A stretch of 64,000 nucleotides of DNA from Lytechinus variegatus (taxonomy: Eukaryota > Echinodermata > Echinoidea > Temnopleuroida > Toxopneustidae): the NCBI RefSeq assembly GCF_018143015.1, contig NC_054748.1, positions 15,999,356 through 16,063,355 on the forward strand. Direction: 5' to 3'. Every line of letters begins with the position of its first letter. Position 1 is the stretch's first letter. Position numbers and translations under genes: made by a program. This document shows positions 27,201 through 36,567 of this stretch, piece by piece. The notes under the pieces were generated by a model. The model was not told the DNA's origin, searched no databases, and saw only the letters and a list, made by a program, of their open reading frames with translations.

Positions 27201-30200
27201 CACGGCTCGGGGGTTCGACACGCGAGCCGTGTGTAAACACGGTATACATTTGCTCCAGGCTTTATTTCATCTATGATGTAAGATTAAGATTAGTGTTGCA
27301 AACGGGTTTTATAGTACATGTAGGTTTACATGTAGGATAGGGTGTAGTGTTAAATCAAGGGCTTAAGTTGGTAATTCCGCTGTTGTGGGGAATCTACAGC
27401 GAAGCAATTGTCGCTGTCCAGAGCAAATGTCATGGAACCAAAATTTCATTTGCAAAACAAAATTCATGTTTTTGATTTTTGTCTCACCTGCATAGCAGAG
27501 TGAGACTATAGGCGCCGCTTTTCCGACGGCGGCGGCGGCGTCAACATCAAATCTTAACCTGAGGTTAGGTTTTTGAAATGACATCATAACTTAGAAAGTA
27601 TATGGACCTAGTTCATGAAACTTGGTCATAAGGTTAAGCAAGTATTACTGAACATCCTATCAGAATTTCATGTCACATGACCAAGGTCAAAGGTCATTTA
27701 GGGTCAATGAACTTAGACCATGTTGGAGGAATCAACATCGAAATCTTAACCTGAGGTTAAGTTTTTGAAATGTCATCATAACTTAGAAAATATATGGACC
27801 TAGTTCATGAAACTTGGACATAAGGTTAATAAAGTATCACTGAACATCCTGCATGAGTTTCACGTCACATGACCAAGGTCAAAGGTCATTTAGGGTCAAT
27901 GAACTTTGGCCGAATTGGGGATATCTGTTGAATTCCCATCATAACTTTGAAAGTTTATGGATCTGATTCATGAAACTTGGACATAATAGTAACCAAGCAT
28001 CACTGAACATTTTGTGCAAGTTTCAGGTCTCATGATTAAGGTCAAAGGTCATTTAGGGTCAATGAACTTTGGCCGAATCGGGGGTATCTGTTGAATTACC
28101 ATCATAACTTTGAAAGTTTATTGATCTAGTTCATTAAACTTGGACATTAAAGTAATCAAGTATCACTGAACATCCTATGCGCGTTTCAGGTCACATGACC
28201 AAGGTCAAAGGTCAATGAACTTTGGCCAAATTGGGTTATCTGTTGAATTACCATCATAACTTTGAAAGTTTATGGATCTGATTCATGAAACTTGTGCATA
28301 AGAGTAATCAAGTATCACTGAACATCCTGTGCGAGTTTCAGGTCACATGATCAAGGTCAAAGGTCATGTAAGGTCAATGAACTTTGGCCATGTTGGGTTT
28401 TTTTGTTGAATAACCATCATATCTCTGTAAGTTTATTGGTCTAGTTCATAAAAAGTGGACATGAGAGTGACAATGTATCACTAAACATCTTGTGCGAGTT
28501 AGAGTAGTTTTCAAAGTCAGCACTGCTGCTATATTGAACTGCGTGATGCAGGTGAGACGGCCAGAGGCATTCCACTTGTTATATTTTCTATGGCAAAATG
28601 GAATTTTCATTCCAGATCAAGGTTGAAATACAATTACAGGAACCAAAATTTCATTTGCAAAACAAAATTCATGTTTTTGATTTTTATATTTTCTATGGCA
28701 AAATGGAATTTTCATTCCAGATCAAGGTTGAAATAGAATTGCAGGTTTTCTGATACGAAAGTAACCATTTTTTGAAAATGGACTTTCATGACTTTCCCTA
28801 TTCGATACATTTAGCTTAATATATCCTTCACTTTGTAACATTTTAAGGTATATACATGTAGCAACAGAACCCTTTTTTTTGGGGGGGGGGTACCAAAACT
28901 AGAAGTAGGCTTGAGTCGTTGATGTTCGTGCATGTAAGTTCATGAAAATACTGTTCATGTGTGTTTTCTATTAAAAGAAAAGGTGATATTTGATTTCCAA
29001 ACTGTACAAAATCTGAGCCATCATTCAGGGTATTAAGCATCAAAGACCATGAAATATTTTGACTCACTGTACAGTGCATTGACTCCTCTGTTTGTGCTGT
29101 GAACAAGTCTACATTCATATGTATAAGTTTGAAAGTATGCTTGGATGGTTCTACTGTTTGTAGAACTTTTCTGTCCTTGAAGTAATCTGTTGAATTAGTG
29201 ACTTTTTCTCTCTTTTTTTTCTTGTCTCAGTACTTAGTATCCATATAAGCTATAGAGACATTACACAGACTACATGTACATGTAGCAAGGGAAGTTGCTC
29301 AGGGGGCCAGTGTTGTACGCTAATGTTCTACCGAGCAAGAAAAGGGGGTTGGGGTGGCAAGCCTCCTCCCCCCCCCCTTCATTATTCATCAGTTGTCCAT
29401 TTTTCAAGCAAAATCTGTATTAATTGAATTGTAGAAATGTCCCTTTTTTCAATAGTGTCCAATATGTGAATGATCCGCAGCACTTCAGTAATTACCAGAA
29501 AAATTAATTTGATAATGATGCAAGACATTGTGAATCGAGAGTGATAAAAAGGGGAATAATGATAATGATAGAACAGTTTTTATATAGTGCATTACACCTT
29601 ACAAAAGTCTCAATGTGCGTTAGTAATAACCTTAATAATCATAATGATAATAAAATGATAATGAAAATTGATGATGATGATGATGAAGATGAGAATAATT
29701 GATGATGATAATGACGGTGATAATGACAACAATGATGATGAATTAAAGAATGAGAACTGATCAATTTTTTTTCCAAAGTGGGTCAATAATAGAAACATTC
29801 AAATTCAAATTCATTTTCATATCTCTTATAATAACAAGGTAATGCATAGTGAGTTAATGCAATAGAGTAAAAACAACAATGACAGTTGTACAATTTAGAC
29901 CCCAAAATAGCAAAAAAAAAAAACATATAGCAACGAATTGGATGTGAGGGAATAACAAAAAGCCATTGGCCTATCTAGGCTACTCCCGTTTTATATTCAT
30001 TACTGATAATAAAACAAAACAGTATCTTTCTGAAACAGAGCTGCCAAGTAGTACTGATTTTCAGTATTTAGTACTGAAAAGTGAGAAGAATACTGATAGT
30101 TTCATGTAAAATACTGATTTCTAAAGTTTCAGTTGTATGTGTGGTCTTATGGTATTTTTTGAAAATACTGATTTCCTCACCGAAATACTGATTTTCAGCT

Positions 30201-33161
30201 TAAAAAATACTGAAATGTTCCTTTTCTGGTTGGCAGCTCTGTTTCAATCAACTTTTGAGATTGAAAACAAATATCTCAAAATCAAACCAAATCAGTTGAC
30301 TGGTAGGACAAAACAACAGCAGTTAAAAGCAACAGTAAAAAAGTATGAAAAAAGGACAGAAACATAGAACATATTAAACAGACAAGCTTATTCAATGTCC
30401 CTAATAAAAGACTTGTCATTTTTATCTATTTTTTTTTTCAGTTTTACTTCATGGTTGTGGTGGTGATCTGTTTGGAGGTGTCTGCTATCATCATCGCCTT
30501 TGCCGGGCTTCATATGCACGATGACATGACAAGCTATGTGACTGCGAGTATGAAACGAGGGCTATTTTACTATCAAGACGAGAATCATTCGGAGATGAAA
30601 GCTGCATGGGACAGTCTGCAACAAGAGGTAAGTTAACAAAGAAATTGCGATTGATACGATTGATCAAAGCTACAAGTATGTGGCTGGGAGCATGGAACAA
30701 GGGCTATTTTATTGTCAAGATCTGGGCCCCGTCTTTAAAGAGTTGTGATTGATCTGATCAATCGCAACTATGGAAAGCCTGCAAAGTCAAGATATAAAAT
30801 GCATGTTTGTTCAAAAAATAATTCTAGGTATGAATGTATATCCATAAATTCATTGATTTCTTGACAATTTGGTGTGTTCTTCTTTTGTAACAAAGGACAT
30901 TTTGCAAATTTCCTGTAGAAAAAACATGACACTGATGGATTTCCATAGAGATACGATTGATTGGACCAATCGTAACTTTTTGTAAGATGGGGCCCAGAAT
31001 CATTCTGGGATGAAAACTGCATGGGACAGTTTGCAACAAGAGGTAAGTTTAGAAAGAATTGCGATTGATCCGATTAATCACAGTTACATGTATGTGGCTG
31101 GAGTATGAAACAGGCTCTTTTACTATGAAGATAAAAATCATGAAAACTGCATGGGCAAGTCTGCAATAAGAGATAAGTTTTCATGAAATAAAATGTCCAC
31201 TTCAGTATTTGTATGTACTAGAAATATATGTTTCAAATGAATCCAGCCGTATAAAATTATCAAAAAGAAGATTTTCTGAGAATTCCCTTTCTTTGAAAGG
31301 TGCTGAGTGGGGTAGCTGCTAACAAATACACCGTGGACATTTTAAAGGTTGCTAATACATGCAGGGTAGATGCTGATTGTTGAAAGTCATGTTTCTTTCA
31401 TAATTCCTGAACAGGTTGAATGCTGCGGTGTGAACGCACCTACCGACTGGGAGATTACCGGGGGATTCCCGCCGGGTGAGGTGCCCGAATCGTGCTGTAA
31501 CGGTCCTGATGGCGCTTGTACTAGCTACTACATGGAGGTATGAAAGCAATCTCATAGCATCATCGATTACAGATAAAATTTACTTGTGTTTTCATTTTGA
31601 AAGGATTGATGTTAAAGTGATTGGTTAACATTGGTTTGACTTTTAAAAAATCTGAGCTAGAAGGTCACACTTGTCACCTGTGTCTGTGATGTTACAAAAA
31701 TAGAACCCAGAAAATATTTAGTTCGAAAATCATTATTTAGTGCTTCAAAAATTGAAATATAAAGTGACCGGAAACACCATCTTAATTTCATCCCATACAC
31801 TTATGTGTACTATTTAGGCATCTATAAGACACCTATTTACATAATCGGGGTTTGCCTTGTAGTTTTAGCTTTTCATTCTCAATAATGGTTGTTTTCAGGG
31901 TTTACTAGTTCTAATAAATGCACTTGTACACATGTTTCATCTTGGTTTGAGAATTTTTTAAATCGGCTGCTCACAAAGTTAAACAATACCTTTAACCCTT
32001 TAAAACTGAGTTCATGAGGTTATATTGTACATGTATCTAAGGCCCCCATGGACCGATTCTCACCAAATTTTGGAAGTGGGGTTTTTCATCATGCTCTATA
32101 CCAGAATAGCATATAAAAATAATTTTTTTTTTACATCATCACTTCGGTACTCTATGGTATATGGACAGTCAGAATATTGAATGAAAAACAACATTTGACA
32201 AATGGAGGTTTTATGTAAATTGGGTGATTTCAAGTTCAGTGTTGACTTTTTGGTGTTGGTGTTAGGTCAATTTTTACACGATTATAACACCAAAAATAAC
32301 ATGAAGATGGTCCGGAAAAGTCACTCACTGGTTGTTGAGATGTCAATCATGTGATCTGGATCAGTTTGACCAAATCTTAATTGGTTTTGGAGCTAGGGGA
32401 AGGAAACCAAATATCAACACTAACACCAACACCAAGGCCAACACCGGACTTGAAATCACCCAATAGTTTTCATATTTTGATGTACTCTTCTACAGGGTTG
32501 CCAGGAGTACATACTGATGACGCTAGAGGATTGGTTGCTTTTGATTGGAGTGGTCTGTATCGTCTTTGTCATCATACAGGTTTGTGAAACTCTTTCTAGT
32601 TATAAACACTATGAACGACCAATAAAGGGTCTGGGGTCATTTTCACAATGGACTTACAACAGTAACTTTGCCGTTATGGCAGTGCTCAGCTGCCAATCGA
32701 AATAATGGTTTCGATAATTCTTGCTAGCGGCGATAACCAAAAATGGATTTGCCATTCATTTTGTGTACTGAATAAAAAATTCTACTTCTTGTTCACTGAT
32801 GTGTGACCCAACAATTTTCAATAAGGATTCATACCCCAAATTATTGTATAAAACAAATAATGCACTAGTGAAGTCAATGATTTTAGTGGAAATGTAGGCA
32901 TTGCGTGTACATGTATGCTTAATGATGTGCAAAAACACTTTAATCTATCCACTCATACAGAAATACCCTCAGGTTTGCTGCATGCCAGTAGCACATGCTC
33001 AGCTGTGCATCATTTGTTGTATGATTCATCATAGTTCTTTCTATTTGTCCCTGTAGATCCTGCTGGTCTGGTTCATATTGATCCTGTTCTTCAAGCTTCA
33101 CAGAGGAAGTAAATACTGCTGTGGGTGTGGCGTCTACTCTTCCGTCAAGGAACATGATTAG
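18266..33161 (+). CDS. tetraspanin (four-transmembrane membrane organiser), six coding exons
   Basis: Exons are 18266-18328, 26512-26709, 30442-30627, 31415-31537, 32496-32579 and 33057-33161. All introns are phase 0 and GT-AG, and the product is 252 aa. A Cys-rich N-terminus (MCCC) precedes TM1 (about 12-36). TM2 is about 55-78 and TM3 about 88-107. The large extracellular loop carries the diagnostic CCG (152-154), PESCC (173-177), and single Cys 184 and 192, so six loop cysteines. TM4 is about 204-230, followed by a short tail with CCGC (239-242), a likely palmitoylation site. Size, loop cysteines and exon layout are typical of the family, whose members organise integrins and other receptors into membrane microdomains. 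I cannot assign a subfamily. The 8.2-kb first intron and the others are full of mobile elements. The start fits the family N-terminus and has no competing upstream ATG. Confidence 0.92.
18585..18866. mobile_element. fold-back element with GGCGGATCCAGG ends
   Basis: The left end is GTGGCGGATCCAGGATTTTCC and the right end the mirror CCCTGGATCCGCCAGTG. Two long G runs and a Lys-rich AT interior lie between. It is related to the element at 100-355 and sits in tetraspanin intron 1. Confidence 0.7.
19004..19312. mobile_element. 309-bp MITE with about 65-bp terminal inverted repeats
   Basis: The left arm begins GGGGCCGATTGCACGAAAGG and includes GTCGCCCATCTTTTATGAT. The right arm is its reverse complement with only a few mismatches, ending CTTTCGTGCAATCGGCCCC. 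The high arm identity suggests a relatively young copy. It lies in tetraspanin intron 1. Confidence 0.85.
19313..21400. other. tetraspanin intron 1, no recognised feature
   Basis: AT-rich intron DNA. There is a C run at about 20887-20896 and scattered short inverted words. No in-frame exon joins to the tetraspanin reading frame here, and none is needed. Confidence 0.4.
21401..21712 (+). repeat. identical 156-bp tandem duplication
   Basis: The block beginning GGCAGATTTCAAAACAAG at 21401 repeats at 21557 with a period of 156 bp, and I see no difference between the copies. Perfect identity means a very recent duplication or an assembly artefact. No coding content. Confidence 0.9.
21713..22785. 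other. intron sequence with a long G run
   Basis: No exon or element is recognised apart from a G homopolymer at about 22383-22403 and a CCCCCC tract nearby. Confidence 0.35.
22786..22930. mobile_element. short fold-back MITE with GCCCGTTT ends
   Basis: The left end GCCCGTTTCATAAAGG and right end AACGGGCCCC surround the words TTGCCATAATTGCAATTAC and GTTGCCATAATGGCAAAG, which pair with each other. Related sequences with CTCAGCAGCCAAT occur at 32619-32720 and 45660-45785. Confidence 0.65.
23338..24668. mobile_element. 1.3-kb fold-back element with recurrent GTTACGTATGGGAC
   Basis: The left end GGGCAAGTCCAAGAA near 23340 mirrors TTCTTGGACTTGCCC near 24655-24667. Inside, GTTACGTATGGGACA or its complement appears at about 23366, 23526, 23730, 23748, 24138, 24157, 24328 and (one mismatch) 24487, in both orientations. 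The interior is AT-rich with no reading frame. It lies in tetraspanin intron 1. Confidence 0.65.
25127..25470 (+). repeat. decayed tandem duplication
   Basis: The segment around GTGTTGAATGTAGACAGC (25227) recurs at about 25418 together with flanking ATTTACTGTACC and AGCCCAGAGAAA words. A third related piece is at 35940-36020 (CACTCCTTCATGCTGAG). It is probably a dispersed repeat of unknown type. Confidence 0.55.
25475..26285. repeat. (CCATC)n/(CCAC)n minisatellite, about 0.8 kb
   Basis: CCATCCATC and CCACCCACC words have a longer super-period, seen in recurring TCCTTCCGTCCATC blocks at about 25878, 26110 and 26258. Both strands stay open for hundreds of codons (His/Pro on +, Gly/Trp/Asp on -), which is a repeat artefact. 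It ends about 230 bp before tetraspanin exon 2. Confidence 0.92.
26811..27244. mobile_element. CpG-rich MITE with CCGTGTTTACACA ends and TA flanks
   Basis: The left end is TACCGTGTTTACACA and the right end the exact mirror TGTGTAAACACGGTA. The interior repeats ACACGGCTCGCGG and CTCGGCTCGCGG several times and is far richer in CpG than the intron around it. The flanking TA looks like the target duplication. It lies in tetraspanin intron 2, 100 bp after exon 2. Confidence 0.85.
27434..28748 (+). repeat. 110-bp tandem duplication, first copy split by an element
   Basis: A unit starting GGAACCAAAATTTCATTTGC occurs at 27434 and again at 28639. The first copy is interrupted after its TTTTT (27480) by the 1.1-kb element below and resumes at 28579 with ATATTTTCTATGG. 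The second copy is uninterrupted and so shows the empty target site. Confidence 0.85.
27481..28578 (+). mobile_element. 1.1-kb element with five DR1 nuclear-receptor motifs, copy 1
   Basis: It starts GTCTCACCTGC and ends CATTCCACTTG. The mirror GCAGGTGAGAC lies about 24 bp inside the right end. Comparison with the empty tandem copy gives exact ends and a 2-bp TT duplication. The interior is an imperfect tandem repeat of about 170 bp. Each unit has CATCATAACTTTGAAAGTTT and the perfect direct repeat AGGTCAAAGGTCA, at about 27684, 27876, 28039, 28202 and 28354. A third half-site (AGGGTCA, or AGGTCA in the last unit) follows in four of the five units. No reading frame of note. The second copy is at 49972-51066 in the same orientation. 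Confidence 0.9.
28749..29625. other. tetraspanin intron 2, no gene
   Basis: AT-rich with a G run near 28880-28889 and a C run near 29369-29378. Near 29570-29600 a TTTATATAGTGCATTACACC motif resembles the 3' tail of a - strand SINE/LINE. Confidence 0.35.
29626..29745. repeat. (GAT)n microsatellite
   Basis: Short run of GATGAT and AATGAT units next to the SINE/LINE-tail-like motif, as is common for such tails. Confidence 0.7.
30032..30246. mobile_element. 215-bp MITE with GAAACAGAGCTGCCAA ends
   Basis: The left end is GAAACAGAGCTGCCAA and the right end its exact mirror TTGGCAGCTCTGTTTC. The interior has repeated ATACTGATTTTCAG words. It sits about 195 bp upstream of tetraspanin exon 3. A diverged relative (CAGAGATGCCAAGTC) is near 61490. 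Confidence 0.85.
30678..31180 (+). pseudogene. two decayed partial copies of tetraspanin exon 3
   Basis: Downstream of exon 3 (30442-30627), its last about 85 bp plus about 60 bp of intron recur twice. Copy 1 is 30678-30721 plus 30998-31085, split by a family B MITE. Copy 2 is 31088-31180. Shared words include GGGCTATTTTA, GAATCATTC, CTGCATGGGACAGT and CAACAAGAGGTAAGTT, so the first copy keeps an intact donor site. Copy 2 has lost it (AGAGATAAG). Copy 2 also has small deletions, and neither copy has an acceptor, so they should not be spliced as exons. Confidence 0.85.
30722..30997. mobile_element. GGGCCC-ended MITE, family B, inside the exon copy
   Basis: Left CTGGGCCCC and right GGGGCCCAG surround GATTGATCTGATCAATCGC and its mirror GATTGATTGGACCAATCGT. 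It interrupts the first decayed exon copy between the ATTTTATTGTCAAGAT and AATCATTCTGGGATG parts. Confidence 0.85.
31538..32217. other. tetraspanin intron 4, no recognised feature
   Basis: AT-rich intron. No inverted repeat or reading frame stands out. Confidence 0.35.
32218..32463. mobile_element. 246-bp MITE with ATTGGGTGATTTCAAGT ends
   Basis: Left ATTGGGTGATTTCAAGTTC mirrors right GGACTTGAAATCACCCAAT. Inner TTGGTGTTGGTGTTAG mirrors CTAACACCAACACCAA. It ends only 32 bp before the acceptor of tetraspanin exon 5 (32496), so it lies beside the branch-point region. Confidence 0.85.
32619..32720. repeat. diverged fold-back repeat (GCCAAT family)
   Basis: AACTTTGCCGTTATGGCAGTG and CTCAGCTGCCAATCGAAAT words match the element at 22786-22930. 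It is in the last tetraspanin intron. Confidence 0.45.
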
Positions 33162-33309
33162 TCTTCTTCCAAAGAGCATATTAATTAGTCTTCCTTCATG
33201 AACCAGTGTGGCCCTTATTCCTTTATGATAGCTGATTTTGACCATGGCTTACATGTATTATGCAGGAAGATTGTACAAACTCAATCAACTCAAAATTCAG
33301 TACAGAACC
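33162..33309 (+). other. start of tetraspanin 3' UTR
   Basis: Follows the TAG at 33159-33161. It repeats an ATTAGTCTTC...TTCCTTCA theme twice. The poly(A) site is not evident. Confidence 0.35.
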
Positions 33310-33599
33310 AATTAATAATAATAATGGGCATTTATATAGCGCCATCTATCATATCTAGAAGTATTCTATTCCAAGGCTCGATATTATTATTATTACTCTG
33401 GATTTAGCTCGAGCTGCCTTTCAGCGCTCATGCATTCAAGGAATTGATCATGCCGGGTACCCATTCATCTCACCTGGGTTGAGTGTAGCACAATGTGGAT
33501 AAATTTCTTGCTGAAGAAAATTACACCATGGCTGGGATTCGAACCCATGACCCTCTGTTTCAAAGTCAGAAGACTAATCCACTGGGCTACAATGCTCCA
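33310..33599 (-). mobile_element. tRNA-derived SINE, - strand
   Basis: Read on the - strand, a tRNA-like head carries a box A-like TAGCCCAGTGGATTAG and a box B GGGTTCGAATCCC. It is followed by a tRNA-unrelated body and the tail GCGCTATATAAATGCCC, then ATT repeats at 33312-33325. The tail resembles that of L2/CR1-type LINEs, which would supply the reverse transcriptase. It lies just downstream of the tetraspanin stop, probably in the 3' UTR. Confidence 0.85.
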
Positions 33600-33807
33600 C
33601 AAATAATACTCAATAAGTGTAGGCCTAGTCTTCCTTCAAGAATAAACATGACCCATATTCTTATGATTGCTGGAGTTCATTGCGTCTTCAGAGGGCATTC
33701 CAATTCTATCAGTACTTACTAGCACATGAAAGTTTTAGAATTTTAGATAAAATAATCTTGATAAATAATGATATTCAGTATGCACACATGATAAATCTAG
33801 GTGGGCA

Positions 33808-34245
33808 GGGTGCTACATAAGCACTTGCCTGATAGCCCAGGGCAAGTAAAAGTTAGAGTCAGGCAAGTGTTTTGAAGGAAAGACCAAACTACCTGCCCAA
33901 AAAGGGCAAGCAAAATTCTCACAGTATTATAACCAAAATTAGGGTTGATATTTTTTATATGATATCTACCCTAATTTTGGTCATGGTGGGCAAGATAAAA
34001 TCACTTTAGAAAAAAGACATGTAATAACAAGGTACATCAGTTCATGTCAAAAGAGAGAAAATGAAGAGAAGAAAAGAAGTTCAATGGTTTATAAAACCAC
34101 AATTGTTTTGAATAGGTAAAACTATTTTTTCAAGGATTTTTTTCGGGCAAGTGAAATAATTTTTTTGGCAAGTATATTCCAACTATTTAAAACTTTACTT
34201 GCCCAACTGGGAAAGTGCTTCTAAAAAGTTATGTAGCACCTTGGT
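33808..34245. mobile_element. fold-back element with GGTGCTACATAA ends
   Basis: Left GGTGCTACATAAGCACTTGCC mirrors right TTATGTAGCACC. Repeated GGGCAAGT/ACTTGCCC words lie inside, and an inverted pair of ACCAAAATTAGGGT is near 33931-33980. No coding content. Confidence 0.65.
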
Positions 34246-34499
34246 GGGGAAGGACTTAATTAGGGCCAGCTAGTTATTAACTACATATGTGTAGTATAGC
34301 AAATGTAATAGTGTATGCAATGTCTAATAGTGCCATGGCTGTGATATGGCTCATCGACATAAAATATTTCAAGCACTTTTTAAGTTTTTATTGTGCTTGA
34401 TATCCAAACATGAGCAGGTATACAGTGCAATTATCAAATGTTTGTCACATCAATTTTATTTGTAAAAAAAATTCTTCTAACTTCAGATTTGAATCTATC

Positions 34500-35085
34500 A
34501 TAACCCTTTGTAAGATGGGCCCCAGGTAGGTCTTTAATAAAACTGTTTGTAAGTTATGAACATCTTCAAGAACGACTGGTGAACCTTTCTTACTCGTTAA
34601 ATAATCAACAATGAATATTCAATGGTAAATATCATTTACCACAAGAAAGGATCACCAATTGCTGATGTGGTTTCCGGTACACCATGTGGAGTGTTATAGA
34701 AACAGTGGATAGAAGAAGAGAAGAAATGGATAGGCGACAAAGTGGAGATTTGAGAGTAGAGTATTCTTTCTTGAAAGTAGTGCTGAAAAGGACTGTAAAC
34801 CCGAAAGAATTGATGAGTGAGAACAGCTTGAGTAGTAGAGCTGATGAGGAGATGCTGGCTTGAGTCGGCGAGTAGAGATGATGAGTAGTAGAGAGACTTG
34901 ACGTTTCGGACAGGTTGACTGTCCGTCTTCTTCGATCCACTGTTTCTATAACACTGCACAGGGTGTACCGTAAACCACATCAGCAATTGTACATGCCACC
35001 ATGCGAACCTTCAAACAACATCCAAAGGATCACCAGTCGTTGTCGAAGTCACTCTTACGACCAGCTTTATGAAACGACCCCCACT
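34500..35085. mobile_element. fold-back element split by a 334-bp MITE
   Basis: The outer element has GTTTGTAAGTTATGAACATC and AAGAACGACTGGTGAACC on the left and CACCAGTCGTTGTCGAAG then TTATGAAACGACCCC on the right, as in 10715-10877. Nested inside at 34656-34989 is an element with the arms CAATTGCTGATGTGGTTT and AAACCACATCAGCAATTG, plus a longer inner pair around AGTGTTATAGAAACAGTGGA. Confidence 0.75.
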
Positions 35086-36030
35086 TCTCATTACAGCTTC
35101 CCCTGCACACAGAGATACTGGGTGCTCTTATAACAAATTATCTCAATAAACTCTAAATAGATTGACAAAAGTGGTTTCTTCAATGGTTTGACCCTACAAA
35201 ATGACTAAACTTTCACGAAATAAGAACTTTTTTAATTGTAAAATAGGATATGCCTATTATGCAGCAATTACTAAAGCATACAAATTAATGTATGTTTTTT
35301 TTTGCCAGATTGTGGCACCCAACTATAATTTGTTTTGATTCTCAATCATGACATCATTTTTATTTGCACACATAACATGTATATATTACACAAATCACGA
35401 TTTTATGCATAAACTCTGAATCAGGTATGAGGGGAATTTGAACAAAATCATATGGGAGGTGTCATTGTAAAAAATATTGCTTTCTTCTAGAGATAAATGT
35501 AGTTTTGATTCTGATTTTTCTTTTATGACGGTAGCAAGGAAGATAATCTATGCAATTAGAATTCAATTTAAATGCCGTGACAATTTTTTGTGGAAAATGT
35601 GGATGAGAATTCAGACTAATGGCGTTGAAATCTGATGAAATACTGTAAAAATAATGAAATGAAAGCAAATCCAAGAAAACATAACCATGAATCGGTGGAA
35701 AAACTACTGATCAATCCCATTTGCAGTGGCAATTGGCTTGCGTTCAGAAGCTTTATCGTCATACTGCAGTGTTCGAACTAATGTATTATGGAAAAATCAG
35801 TGTTTGTAAAGTTTTCACATTTTACAAGTGCCTTTGTAATGTATTTATTGTACATAATGCTGAAGGACACAAAAATTGAGTTTTAAACTACCAAAGAATG
35901 CAGAATTTGCATTTGAAATAACTGTGGACTTACAGTTGTAGTGAACCCCACCACAAAATACACTCCTTCATGCTGAGGGTGATCATAGGCAACGATGCTC
36001 CAATGTTTGGAGAGTCCAGAGAAACAAACT
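35086..36030. other. intergenic, nothing recognised
   Basis: AT-rich sequence between the tetraspanin and FGFR1OP2-like genes. The repeat fragment CACTCCTTCATGCTGAG near 35963 matches 25402. Confidence 0.35.
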
Positions 36031-36567
36031 TTAAAGGACAAGTCCACCCCAACAAAAACTTGATTTGAATAAAAAGAGAAAATTCAACAAGCATAACACT
36101 GAAAATTTCATCATAATCGGATGTAAAATAAGAAAGTTATGGCATTTCAAATTTTCGCTTATTTTCAACAAAATAGTTACATGAACGAGCCAGTTACGTT
36201 CAAATGAGAGAGTTGATGACATCACTCACTCACTATTTCTTTTGTATTTTGTGATATGAAATGTTTTTATTTTCTCGTCATTGTCATGTGAAATGAAGTT
36301 TCATTCCTTCTGAACACGTGGTATTCCATTATTTTAACATTTTGTGCTTCAGGCAAGGAGGTCCTAATTGTCAAATTCGTAAAAATGGAAATATTGTATA
36401 ATTCAAACAATAAAAAACAAAAGAATTTTTTGAAAATAAGCGAACTTTGAAATGTCATAACTTTCTTATGTTACATCCGATTATGATGAAATTTTCAGCA
36501 TTGTGCTTGTCTGATTTTTCTCTATTGATTCAAATCAACATTTTTCTGAGGTGGACTTGACCTTTAA
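36031..36567. mobile_element. TTAA-flanked MITE, family A, copy 3
   Basis: TTAA at 36031-36034 and 36564-36567. The ends AAAGGACAAGTCCACCCC and GGTGGACTTGACC form terminal inverted repeats. A short internal deletion relative to copy 1 is visible near 36421. Confidence 0.85.

Noticed and set aside
26788..27276. 162-codon frame on the + strand
   Set aside because: It lies across a CpG-rich inverted-repeat MITE whose composition keeps frames open.
27481..28578. Helitron identity for the DR1 element
   Set aside because: Insertion shows a TT duplication rather than A/T without duplication, and the 3' end is not CTRR with a hairpin.
33520..33599. cellular tRNA gene on the - strand
   Set aside because: The box A/B-like head is followed by a SINE body and tail and lacks a proper cloverleaf, so it is a SINE head.
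34632..34986. overlapping - strand frames of 102 and 116 codons
   Set aside because: Contained in a 334-bp nested MITE with clear inverted ends. No known domain.
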